From contig CP136064.1 of assembly GCA_032622095.1 (NCBI GenBank), positions 183,378,209-183,442,208 of the forward strand: a stretch of 64,000 nt of DNA, written 5' to 3'. A program made the position numbers and the translations under genes. This document shows positions 1-10,605 of the stretch, piece by piece. This DNA comes from Siphonodentalium dalli (taxonomy: Eukaryota > Mollusca > Scaphopoda > Gadilida > Siphonodentaliidae). The first letter of the stretch is position 1. Every line of letters starts with the position of its first letter. Under the pieces are notes generated by a model. The model was given only the letters and a program-made list of their open reading frames with translations, searched no databases and was not told where the DNA came from.

Positions 1-150
1 ACGTGGCTGCTCTCGCTAATGTGACTTCATTCGCGACCATAACAACGAACAACTCTCAACCATCACAAGAGCTGACTTTCTGCCTGCGAATCCACACTGT
101 GAAAAAAAAACTGTCTATATGACTGTTTGTTATCTGTCTGACTATCTTAA

Positions 151-273
151 TCCTTCCATGACTGGAGCCTCTCATATATAAGAGAATACATTGGCCGAAC
201 GATATTTACCTCGATCTTGTAAGGCGGTGTATTCTTGCATTCTCTTGTATATGCGAAGCTTGTCGTGAAAGTG
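151..273 (-). mobile_element. TTAA hairpin MITE (type A), degraded copy
   Basis: Starts beside TTAA (147-150) with TCCTTCCATGACTGGAGCC, the reverse complement of the right end seen in other type A copies. It contains two diverged 'gcattctcttatatatgcga' arms. The far end is decayed (gtgaaagtgttggctaa), so the boundary is approximate. No coding content. Confidence 0.55.
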
Positions 274-1141
274 TTGGCTAATTTCATTTTCTCAACATTG
301 AAGATCAAATTTTGCAGCAACTTAATCTTCCATAATTGAAGATACATATTGAAACGTATGTATTCATTGAAAAGCTAGAGTGCCTATCTTATCTGAAGCA
401 TTGACTTTATTTTGCAGAAAACGATACCATGAAAACAATTTGTGACAGTTCGTTCAAAATGACACTTCCTGGTTTTCAAAAGAACATCAATGTTCTCTGC
501 CAAAGTAAATATATATGAACTAATAGATCACAATATGAGCAGTCACAGTGGGTAAATGTGCAAAAATTATAAAAAAGTATATAAAACCATCACCACGAAA
601 AAGAACATGGAAAAATAGATCAAGTTCTTATATTAATTGTTGAGAGTTCTCCAATAACGAAATTTCGCGTGTTGAAAAATGTTTTTTGTAAACAAAAGTG
701 TAGTTAATTGTCAAAAACATTCGCTAATCGTGTAGTAATTTGAAATATTTTAGACTGAATAGGATTTTCAGGATATTTTTCAATGCTTTGACATTTTCCA
801 GTGTTCATCGTATAGTTTTTATTAAACGTTGGTATCTTATTGAACTAATTTGACTTTTATTGGTAATTCCACTGTAACAGTAATGTTTACATTATAATAG
901 CTTTTACATGCGAAATATCGTTATTGGAGAGTTAATGGAAATAAGAACGAAGTCATTCTATTTTTCAATGTACTATTTGATGACAGTTGATTTACAGACT
1001 ATTGTTGTTTCGCGTGAACATACTTCGAAGGCATTGAAACTTGAGCACCGTTAAGTATTTCACGTGTTCACGTGAGTAGCGGTCCTCCTATTGCATGGGT
1101 ATATTTTTTCCCCGACACCAATATAAAGCTCGCATTATATA
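274..1141. other. AT-rich stretch, nothing recognised
   Basis: No gene, RNA or assignable repeat was seen. Short GC-bearing words near 1010-1080 (cacgtgttcacgtgag) form a small imperfect palindrome only. Confidence 0.4.
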
Positions 1142-1286
1142 CAGTAATGCCCTAAATAATCGACTCCTTAACCACAGCAGAATTATGGGTGATTTTTCAG
1201 GATTTAGTCGGAAATATGGCTTGTTGCATTCATCGGAAAGCTCTCATTTTGCTGTGGTTAAGGAGTCGATTATTTAGGGCATTACT
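1142..1286. mobile_element. TA palindromic MITE, internally deleted copy
   Basis: The left end CAGTAATGCCCTAAATAATC follows TATA; the right end is GATTATTTAGGGCATTACT. The copy is about 145 bp rather than the usual ~212 bp because most of the right arm is missing and the left arm joins directly to the last ~35 bases. An open frame through it is repeat translation. Confidence 0.85.
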
Positions 1287-2069
1287 TTATCGTCCGTGTT
1301 CGATGTGCGAACTTTGACGTTATTCATTCTAAACCTGAACCCCCTCTCGCATGTTGTGTATATTGATGGTTCGTATATTTCAATATTTTGTTGTTCAGTA
1401 TATACATCGACCCTTGTCTCACCGGTAAAGTGCTAAGGTATATACCCCCGTGTAGCATTGAAATGTTTGTGTAAATTGTTCGCCTATATATATATATATG
1501 TTTGTGTTGAATTTGTTGTTGGAGGAATTACAATGATTTATATCCCTAAATGTTGTTGACCAATCTCTCAATCATGCAGCTAAGAAACGGAACCATGCAC
1601 TGATAATCAGCTGACATAATCCACTGTCAGAGCGACGAAATACTTGACCGGGTTGGCTGGTTGGATGATTTCTTCCATTATGTAAATGTTTTTGTTTAAA
1701 TTGACGTTACTTGGGGTGAAAAGGACGACCTATGTATACATTCCAAATAGCGATAAATGGTTATCGAATTGTTATTTGTTATATAGAAACGCTGTTGAAA
1801 TAAAAATCTCAACGCAAAATATGAGTGATTTAACATTTATATTGGTAAAGTAATATTGTAATCCGAAATTATATTTATGACGATAGTATAATACCAAAAT
1901 TGAGACAAATATTATTAACCTTGCGTTGGTCACGTTTATAGTCAAATTAGCAAAGTACATTTCCGAGGGAGTAGGATGTTATCGGTATATATGGTCGCCA
2001 TTCTGATTGTCATCTTTGCCTCGCGCTTAGGGATACCAAGATAACGCCCATACACTCTATCGAAGTTAA
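1287..2069. other. Low-content stretch with a (TA)n microsatellite
   Basis: A TATATATATATATATG microsatellite lies near 1482-1500. The rest is AT-rich and I cannot assign it to a gene or a repeat family. Confidence 0.4.
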
Positions 2070-2644
2070 CTCTTTCAGCTACAAAAGTATACATTGGAAT
2101 GGTCTATTATTTATCTGAAGATATGTTTAGGAAATATAAGGAGACGACAGACAGACGAGCAGATACTGCACGTGCAGAAGGATTAATATTCATTAAAGGT
2201 GCAAAATCCGATTCGATTATCCCCATATCATCAGATTCCAACAACAACACCATTTCTTGAAATGCCGCTTCAGTTATCAGAATCGATTAATTGGCAAAAA
2301 TAATGATAACCGCTGTCAACTCTTGTATAAAATTGCCCAAAAAGTGTTATATATCAACATTTTGTTCAACGTACGCAAATTGGTATCGAGAGTATGTCGG
2401 TCGGCATTCGCCAAATATTCCAGGTGGTGAAAAATAACAGATAATAAGTTCAACAAAGGACCGTATGCCGCGTGTTGAACTTATTATCTTATTACCATAT
2501 CGAGTGGAAAGGCTCGATATATAGAACTGTATATACGCCGGTATACGCAATGTGGATATGAATGGACAGAGATATTACAAGGCATGCTGACCAGATTCCA
2601 CCGCTACATCAATGGGGCATACGACATGGGATATGCTGAAGGGG
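2070..2644 (+). mobile_element. TTAA-bounded element related to type B, with internal foldback
   Basis: Bounded by TTAA at 2066-2069 and 2645-2648. The ends are CTCTTTCAGC and GCTGAAGGGG. The interior carries the type B words 'acattggaatggtctattat' and an inverted 'gttgaacttattatct' pair around 2440-2490. A block at 2195-2370 (aatgccgcttcagttatcag...) recurs diverged at 21430-21605. Confidence 0.6.
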
Positions 2645-2801
2645 TTAATATCTTCAAATCAATACCAAAATACATAAAGATAACATTAGTCAGCATAAAC
2701 GTGTATGTCATCCGAAACCCTATAATGAAATTTCAACAACATCGGAGGAAAAATATTTGAGTTATTGCAGGCGGGGGCGGATAAAAAGTGCGACACACAA
2801 T

Positions 2802-2818
2802 CCCCCCCCCCCCCCCCC
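2802..2818 (+). repeat. C17 homopolymer tract
   Basis: Seventeen consecutive C on the plus strand. It is one of eight C tracts of 10 or more in the window, against one G tract. Confidence 0.95.
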
Positions 2819-2829
2819 GAGTGGGTGGA

Positions 2830-3465
2830 TGTCCGGAGGCCAAAACAAGTATTCTCCAATATCATGCAATTTTTATCAAAATGCAATATTTTACTTTGTT
2901 TTAGTCTAAAACACCATGCAGGTGTTCTAGTCTTCTCTGTTGACTAGAAATGAGGCATTTAAAGTAGTTTTCACCCCATCACCATTGATAGGTGATACCA
3001 TTGTATAAAACAAATTAAAAGATTTCTGTAACAATGATGTACATGTATACATATATTTATAATGTAAGTTCGATGCCATTATAAGCAGCCACACTACTGT
3101 CTTTGTGTGTCTTTTGGTTTGGACCAGAACAGATTATAGATCCCCTTAAATAGGGACCCATAAATAAAAGTCTTGTCTTGTTTTATTTTTTATTGTTCGA
3201 TTTGTAGGATGGCGCAAACATGTTATGTCATGTGCATTTTCCAATAAATAATTTGATTTGAACTGGCTGGCAGCAGTATTATATATATTTATCACATAAT
3301 TTGGCCATAAAAGCAGTTTCATAATTATCGGTAATAGACACGTTTAATATCAGCGCGTGCGATGACGTCACGGCGTTCTTCAAATAACTTGCGATCGCTG
3401 TAGTTTATGATTGTTGTTTTCGATGAATATTTCGCGTTGCTTCGGGTTTATTTGATCATGTGATA
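2830..3465. other. Retroposon-tail-like sequence, otherwise unassigned
   Basis: Around 3145-3260 there are words such as 'aataaaagtcttgtcttg' and 'ccaataaataatttgatttg', typical of 3' tails of LINE or SINE copies. No coding part remains. A TGACGTCA palindrome lies near 3365. Confidence 0.3.
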
Positions 3466-3618
3466 AAAGGTATCTCACACTCGTCCTATTTTATACGTAA
3501 TTTATCAACCTCGTCCTCTAAATTCTATTTGAGCCTCGGTAAACATCGGCTCAAATCGAATTTAGTGAACTCGGTTGATAAATTCCGTATAAAATAGAAA
3601 CTCATGTGAGATCCTCTA
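3466..3618. repeat. Foldback 1: long hairpin with repeated CGAG/CTCG blocks
   Basis: About 150 bp of inverted repeat. 'ggtatctcacactcgtcct' pairs with 'agatcctct...catgtgagat', 'attttatacgtaatttatca' pairs with 'gataaattccgtataaaat', and the centre is 'gagcctcggtaaacatcggctc'. Read in reverse complement, it has the same block order as the foldback at 6471-6627. Class unknown. Confidence 0.8.
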
Positions 3619-4917
3619 TATATCAATCGGTCCGGAATTTCGCCAATGTCGGGGTTCTAATCCAATTATCCAAACCGTGTCTAGCCACGATTCTGCGTAA
3701 TTCATGAGTTAATACAATAAATCAGGTAAATTAAGTGGCAACGAAACAACTGAATGAAACTTTTGTTTTAACTGGTAAATGTCGTCCCAAACGATAAACA
3801 TAATTGCATATACTCAGATATCCTAATATATGATTAATGATGGACAGTGAGTAAGAGCACTAATTTTCGAACCGTCATAATTTTGTTTGGCCTCATGCAC
3901 GTAAATTATTAAGTTTAGATCGAGAAATACACCCAGTGCAGTTGTCCAGTGTATGCTAATTGATAGGATAATCAATAAGATACCAAGATTTGTACATTTG
4001 AGCGGTGCGTCATCGTAAACCTGCACATAAAATTAACACGATCGGCCGCGATCGGATGAAAAATACTCGAGTTATCTCGTCGGTGTACGGACGACTAGAC
4101 GGACGGACGAACGAACAAATGACGAATGGTTGATTTGGACGTCTGTATTATAAAAACGTAAGTCAATATGCTGTTTTTGGTACATTCCGTAAATGTGTTG
4201 CGATGGAGGACCAGGTGAAAACAGTCAAACTTAACGTGATTGGGCGAATACAACACAAGAGCAATAACTCTTTCAGCATAGATTAATTGATAATTTGATA
4301 GAGTTACTTCTCTTGAATTTAGATCGACTGACGGCATATGACTTTTGATAAACGGAATTCGCCTGTTTTGGGTTTTACGAAATGTGGGCTTTTATGCATG
4401 ATTGTGTACATAGATGATCAATGCTCTTATAATCAAAGCTTTCTTATTATCTATAGTCAGTCTGTCACATTGGTTATGCTAATAAGTGGGCGGGAATTTG
4501 TATAATTGTCATTAAAACGATTTCCTGAATACCGCATTTTTTGCGAAGATGGCTATGATTCTTATGTTTATAAAATATTCAATGACATATTATATATTTA
4601 AGATAATTGTGTGACAATTTTGGTTGTTGTAAACCGGCCATAATCGAAATGGCAATTCCTGCCGTTTTGCAAACACACAAGGAGCCATGATTTAAATATT
4701 TTAATATAAATCATAAATGTTTCATGCAGACACTCACTAACTTTTTCTTAAATCGTTCGTATTAACAAAACACCGCAAAATGATAACAACATGACAACAG
4801 CATCAGTTTGCCAAAGCAGCATCATAACAATTCAGCAGAACCCACCAGCATCATAGCAAATTAGTAGGGCCACTTTACCAGGGGTGATGGTATGGTCGCA
4901 CTCAAATGGTCATTCAA
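3619..4917. other. AT-rich stretch with one GGACGGACG-type repeat end
   Basis: Around 4035-4140 there is 'cgatcggccgcgatcgg' followed by 'gacggacggacgaacgaac', resembling the ends of the insertion at 26061-27334. The rest is unassigned and no gene was seen. Confidence 0.4.
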
Positions 4918-5402
4918 ATCTGTAGATCATGCCCGTACAGATCATTCCACCAGCACAAAGCCTTGGAACGTTTTAATGTTTCGACAGGGAACCTTATAAA
5001 TTCGAATAAATAACGCGGGGAAAATATTTCTTAGTTATTATCTGTTCCTTAGTATGTATTTCACTTCAGGTGAAGGTCCTAACTCGAAATTGCATGCTTT
5101 ACTGTGACTTTTCTGAGACGATATCGCAATAAGCATTCAATTAATTACCCAATTGTAAGCGACGCAAAGCAAAATCGCTCACAATGTCACTTAAGTCGTG
5201 AAATTTCTAGTTGGGACCTTCACCTACAGTGAAGTACATTATTAAGGAACATATAATAAGTAAGAATTAATATATTCCCTGCCTTATTTTTCGACTTTAT
5301 AAGGTTCCCTGTCAAAACTTAAAAACGTTCCAAGGTTTATTACTGGTGGAATATGATCTCTACGGGCATTAGACAGTGTAGAGATTCAGTGTATGATCTA
5401 TC
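4918..5402. mobile_element. Foldback element, 'catattccaccag' family, copy 1
   Basis: The left arm (gatcattccaccagcacaaa, then gttttaatgtttcgacaggg) is inverted at the right end (ccctgtcaaaacttaaaaac, then ctggtggaatatgatc). Inner arms 'cttcaggtgaaggtcctaac' and 'gggaccttcacctacagtga' also pair. Related copies lie at 32876-33290 and 46942-47330. Confidence 0.75.
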
Positions 5403-6122
5403 AAATCTAATGACTGAGATACGGAGCTCCAAAGTTCGGAATCATGGACGGACGAGCGGAACCCATATCTATATCCCCCGCCAAACAAAACATCTGAAGA
5501 AAGTGGGCCGAAGGAATATAGCTAGACACTTCAAAGGTTACCAATCACAACACATTGTACAAAATTAGGAGTATAATAACTCAAAACCAACCCAACAATC
5601 TGATCAATGCCGACTCAGTAGTCTCAGCAACTCAACACTCATTCTTTCAGTGTACAATTCTGGAATTGAACCAGCCTGAACAAAGCGCTTGACTCACTGC
5701 TGGTGACGTCATCCAGTAATCAAAAACATCATACTGATTCAGTGGATTTATTCCAGACTTAAAAAACATACACTGAACAGACGTGACTAGAGCATATGTT
5801 GGGGGAGGGGGGTCCGCCTTGAAATTTCCAACTACACCCCACCCCCACCTCCACTGAACCAGACCAAACTCACATGTTCGCAAAATACCATTTATTCCCC
5901 CACCACTTGGGTTGGAACTTTAAAAACAACATATTCCCCAATATATGCTGGAATGGTCTATTATTCATATGGAGGTGTGTTCAGGTATAAGTAGATGGCA
6001 GACAGTGAAACATCATACAATTGCAGAAGGATTCTTTTTCTTTGCCAGGAAATGTTCAGAAAATAACTGAAAGGGTTAATGTTGAGTAAGTCAGTTTCAC
6101 ACAATTGTGTAGTTAATTCATT
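5403..6122. other. Unassigned, with a type B fragment near its end
   Basis: About 5950-6085 contains type B words (ctggaatggtctattattca, aaatgttcagaaaataa, tgaaagggttaa). 5570-5940 holds nothing I can assign. Confidence 0.35.
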
Positions 6123-6126
6123 TTAA

Positions 6127-6372
6127 CCATTTCTATACTAGATACTCGTTGAGGAGTAGTTATGCCTTTGGAAATGCTCAAATATTAAATTTTACAATAG
6201 GTCGTTTGTTGAACTTATTATCTGTACATTTCCCACCACTAAATACGACTCTTTCTGCACTTTTATTCTGTTGTCTACTTATTTTTCCTGGACACCCCTC
6301 CAGATGAATAATATACCATTCCAAAGTGAACTTTTATAACTTAGAGTGGGAGAATCGCATAACTATAGAAAG
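6127..6372 (-). mobile_element. TTAA MITE (type B), reversed copy
   Basis: Next to TTAA (6123-6126). It contains the reverse complement of the family order: 'tactcgttgaggagtagtta', then 'gttgaacttattatctg', then 'ccattccaaagtgaac', ending in 'gtgggagaat...ctatagaaag'. One flank is decayed. Confidence 0.65.
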
Positions 6373-6470
6373 CACGGTCGGGAATCACGTGGTTTCGAGT
6401 TGATGAGCATCACACATTAAAAATGGCCAAGGCGACCAGAAACGAGGGGAAAAGGTAATAATTAGGATAT

Positions 6471-6627
6471 AGAGGATCTACAACGAGTCCCCAGTTTATA
6501 GCGGAATTTACAAAACGAGTCCAGTAAATTAGGTCTGGACCGAGCCTTTGGCGAGGTCCAGACCTAATTTACTGGACGAGTTTTGTAATTTCCGCTATAA
6601 ACTGGGGACGAGTTGTAGATTCTATTT
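6471..6627. repeat. Foldback 2: near-perfect 157-bp hairpin
   Basis: 'gatctacaacgagtcccc' is inverted as 'ggggacgagttgtagat', 'agtttatagcggaattta' as 'taatttccgctataaact', 'taaattaggtctggac' as 'gtccagacctaattta', with a loop around 'cgagcctttggcg'. It shares scaffold and flanking words (atagaggatct, ttacatga) with the reverse complement of 3466-3618, but has different arm sequences. Confidence 0.85.
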
Positions 6628-7505
6628 ATTACATGACCCAAAACACCGACAAAACATACTTAAATCGACAAATGTGACGCGAAATTAACGTCGGGTTCTA
6701 TAAGGCATGCGATGACGTTTCACGTAACTATTCGTCATTTTCCCGCGTAACGAAATAGTCCCAGATAAATACAGACTTTTTTGCGCATTTAATGGCGTAT
6801 ATTTAATGACATAACTTTTCAAACTCTTCATTCGTAATAGTTTGTTGGAAAAATATTGGAAGCCATAGTATTTTGAGACGTAGCGTACGGAATGTTAACA
6901 GGTCGACAAACCGGAAGTCAAAGGTCACCTGGGACTATTTCCTGTTATTAAACGAAAGTTTAATATCACAATTTATAGAATGGGTTTATTGAATGGAATA
7001 AGGGTAGGATCATGTAATAAAATGATATATTACATAGTATTTTGGCAGCTACGAGCATGCTATACTAATTTGCAAACAAGCTGATACCTCATTTGAGTCC
7101 AAATTCAGAGTTATTTGCTCTAACGTTCTGACCAAAGTTGTCAGTCGAAGGATTCTCCCAGATGTATGGAGTTGTGTATTCCACAAAGCTCCGACTGGCA
7201 ACTTTGGTCAGAATGTTACAGAGAACTACTGAGTATTTCCGAACAAATAAAGTATCAACTTGTTATAAAAATAAACTAGCATATGCTCGTAACAGTCAAA
7301 ATACTGTTTTGTGACAGTTCCTCATATATTATGTTTTTGTGCATTTGCACATTTGAATACGTGGTACTCACCAACCTCGAAACCAGGTGTTTCCCCAGCA
7401 TAGAAAGAGTTAATCAAATCTTTTTGTAAGGATTATAAGCTCAGTAAAAAGCCAACTATGCATCCTTACAAATTAATCCTGCGAAATCTTGTTATTGGAG
7501 AATTA
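6628..7505. other. Unassigned stretch
   Basis: An inverted pair 'ctctaacgttctgaccaaagttg' / 'caactttggtcagaatgtta' surrounds 7118-7222 and is probably another decayed foldback. No gene. Confidence 0.4.
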
Positions 7506-7509
7506 TTAA

Positions 7510-7675
7510 CCTTTTCACGACGTAGCTGCGCTGGTGCAGCAATAAAGATCCTTTGCCAATTAAGCCAATGTATTCTCTGAAATGTGCAAGGCTCCCTATG
7601 GGAGACTTGCATATATAAGAGAATGCATTGGCACAGGGTTTTTCTCAAAACATGAAGCTCCAGTCATGAAATGAG
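7510..7675. mobile_element. TTAA hairpin MITE (type A), short form
   Basis: TTAA flanks at 7506-7509 and 7676-7679. The left end is CTTTTCACGACGTAGCTGCG; the right end is GAAGCTCCAGTCATGAAATGAG. It keeps only one hairpin (gccaatgtattctctga ... atataagagaatgcattggc). Confidence 0.8.
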
Positions 7676-7873
7676 TTAATATTGAAAATAAAAGCAAAGT
7701 CAATCTATTTTCCCATGATAGTTGTATTAGACTTTTATAAAATTTATGTTAATTTCGCATGAATCCACCTCGAAGGCCTGGAGTCCCTTTAACCCAGTAT
7801 ATGTGGTTTATTTGGGCTGGTAAAATTAAGAAACATATAAACACATGTAATTTGATTTCAATATTTACTGCAC

Positions 7874-7879
7874 TTTATT
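7874..7879 (-). terminator. Possible polyadenylation signal (AATAAA, minus strand)
   Basis: The minus strand reads AATAAAGTGCAGTAAAT, followed by low-repeat sequence. It could end a minus-strand transcript whose 3' UTR runs back through 8514-13478. There is no transcript evidence, and the hexamer alone is weak. Confidence 0.15.
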
Positions 7880-8141
7880 AATACAATAGAATTGATATAA
7901 AACGTCTGACATCTACAGATACATGTACCCAATCAAGTACCCAAGATTTTATACAACACACATCCAGATCTAAATGTTTCAAAATATTTTTTTTTTTCAT
8001 TATTTTTGTGTAAAAATATAAACCCATGTAACCACAGAACAGCTATCAAGATACACACTGAAAAAAGATGCAGCTATCAAAGATACACACTGAAAAAAGA
8101 TGCAAACAGCAGAAGCGATAAATGAAGAAACATACTCTTAA

Positions 8142-8513
8142 CCCTTTACCTAACAGAACGGCCCTGTGCCAATGCATTCTCTTATATATGCGAGTCGACC
8201 ATAGGTCGCCTCGCATATATAAGAGAATGCATTGGCTTAACACATTACAAATTATAAAATTGTTAAAGAATGTAAGAAAAAATGGTAAAAAAAGTTTTTT
8301 TTTTAGGCCAATGCATTCTCTTATATATGCGAGGCGACTCGCATATATAAGAGAATGCATTGGCACAGGGCATAACTGTAACTATTACAATGTTGTCAAG
8401 GAGCCGGTTCCAATGATATCCATATTTGTATGGTTCTATTGAGACAGACCGAAGATATTTTAGGCTGTTGAAGCTTTATTTGGCCGGTTTTGGCCGGTTT
8501 GTTGGGTAAAGGG
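8142..8513. mobile_element. TTAA element (type E) carrying type A hairpins
   Basis: Left TTAA at 8138-8141, right flank CTAA at 8514-8517. The inverted ends are CCCTTTACCTAACAGAACGG and the reverse complement CCCTTTACCCAACAAACCGG. Inside are two hairpins of the type A arm (gccaatgcattctcttatat), one pair at 8167-8237 and one at 8308-8366. The outer ends differ from type A. Confidence 0.8.
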
Positions 8514-9662
8514 CTAACTTGGATGAAACTGGAGACAGAAGTTGAAAAGTTCTCAATTTTTGGTATGTGTATGTTAGACTAACTTATGATGTCTGACTGA
8601 TGTTAAATTAGACACTGCTCGAAGACATTCTGCTTTGTTCCATGTCAATATGCAATTTTGAAAATGACGTCACAGGAGAAATCCCCAAGCAACCAGATAT
8701 TAAAGAGGAAAACTATTGCTCTCTGACTTTTTGGGTTGCCGTCGATTGCTCAAAGAGCAATAAAGACTGACTGAAATAATCTGGAAAACTTAAAGATTGT
8801 ATCAACATAAATGTTGTTGCTAAAATGTTTCATGCAGCCTTGTGTATCCCTTTGTGTATCTATATTAATTGTTGATTTGCAAAAGTTTGCACACAGACAG
8901 CTCAAGTTACATTGTTAAAAGTCACTTAAAGTATGTCTTTTCCAGATTTTCAGTTAGAAATTATTACATCAAGATACCTACTAAAATTAGCCGGGCATTA
9001 TTCCTGGTGACGTAATAATGGTGGACAGATTGTATTGTCCTCTCATGACAGCATGCAGAGTGAAGCGATGCTGCCTCATTGAGCCAGTGTCTACTCGGAC
9101 TCTTATTTCAGTTTATTAGCTTCCAAAATATTGGTAATTAAATGAAATACACAACAAAACCATTACAGAAATATACGTTCTTCAGGATTGTGAACAACAT
9201 AAGCTTTTCTGCATTCTGATTTCCAACTCAAATTATTAATTATTTTTTTTTACAGATGTTTTATGGAAAAAACATGGTGTAACAATTGAGTTCATACATA
9301 AAAGAGCCGAAGCCAATACTTTTTCTGGCAAGTTTGTTGTCAACCTTTTTTGTATACCGGTACACAAACTTCTCCAGAACTATTAAACAAAACTTTGGGA
9401 TTTCAAATCAACTTTGTCGCAATTTGTTTGGGACAATCTAAACAGAACAATCATTGCAGTCAGACGAGGCCAGTGAACATGCAAATAAAAACAAGTATGT
9501 ATGACTAAGAAAGCTACAGACAGTGGTGACTAGTCACTTTCTTGGGACAATTCTGACTCAATAAATACTTTGCATAATATGGAAAAGCTATCAGTGAACA
9601 CACATTACACATACAAACTGTTATTTTGTTTCTGCAATGAACTCGGCCACAATGTATCATTA
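8514..9662. other. Low-repeat AT-rich stretch
   Basis: No gene or assignable repeat. It is one of the least repetitive parts of the window, with no open frame of note. Confidence 0.4.
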
Positions 9663-10099
9663 GCCAGGGTTACTTACAAGTAACTTGTAACATGTGGTGA
9701 TATTGCCAATGAAAGTAACACGACCACTGCGACTATACAGTAATTTAAGTTATTTTGTGTCTAAAAGGTGATGACACTTATAGCAAAGAGGAATAATCCA
9801 AACTTCTAATAACCGAGAAGTGAATTTTCAATGTGTGGTGCGCATTAAGTGGCCAATGAGAGAATATGATTTAACTGTGCGGAAAAGATCAAGTTGATTG
9901 GTCGCATCGATGATCAAAGTGTGGATAGAATGTCACACTATGCAAATATAGCTTACAGACTTTCTTATAACATGGAATTATATTTATTGACATGTAGCTT
10001 TTGCACCACCAAATCAGATGACTTTTCTGCCAGATACATTTCTATAGCAATAGCATAGTAACACACGTTATAAGTTACATACAAGTAACTAAACCTCGC
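9663..10099 (+). mobile_element. TIR element, 'GTTACWTRYAAGTAAC' family, copy 1
   Basis: The ends GCCAGGGTTACTTACAAG and GCGAGGTTTAGTTACTTG (right end in reverse complement) are inverted. Its right part, reverse-complemented (gtgttactatgctattgcta), matches the left part of 13479-13923 (gtgttactacggtattgcta), so the two are opposite-facing copies. About 437 bp, non-coding. Confidence 0.6.
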
Positions 10100-10394
10100 T
10101 ACTAACTGATGAGCAAAATAGCAGACTCATTCAAATTTGATACATTAGCAAAAATGTGGGAGAAAATTTTAGTTAGTTCCTTTCATTACTCTTTAGTTGC
10201 CTTCATTTAGATATAAAGACAACTGCTTCAGACATGACTCCAAATACAAAAGCTAGGAGCAGTTTGAAAATAGCACCAATATTTATCTCCCATACATACT
10301 TTTTAGAGATATAAATCTTATTATAATCTGTCACTAGTTGGTTTTATATCTCCAAGATTTACTCGTTTTTTTCTTCTGATTTTAAAGAAGTTAA

Positions 10395-10601
10395 CCCTTT
10401 CAGTGCCAAGTCCGATTTTTGTATCAACCCATATTTCCTTGATCATTTTTCAAATGTATTGATTATAATAATGTGATACATTGATGGAAAGAGCTCTAAG
10501 AGCTCTTTCCATCAATGTATCACATTATTATAATCAATAAATTTGAAAAATGATCAAGGAAATATGGGTTGATAAAAAAATCGGACTTTGCACTGAAAGG
10601 G
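10395..10601. mobile_element. TTAA palindrome (type C), 207 bp
   Basis: TTAA at 10391-10394 and 10602-10605. The ends are CCCTTTCAGTGCCAAGTCCG and CGGACTTTGCACTGAAAGGG. The element is nearly one perfect hairpin centred on 'gaaagagctctaagagctctttc', with only a few mismatches. The combination of TTAA and CCC resembles piggyBac termini. No transposase. Confidence 0.9.
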
Positions 10602-10605
10602 TTAA

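Noticed and set aside
8046-8442. Overlapping 106-residue open frames on both strands
   Set aside because: Both are translations of the type A hairpin module (MHSLIYAR.LAYIRECIG and similar), found at every copy of that element.
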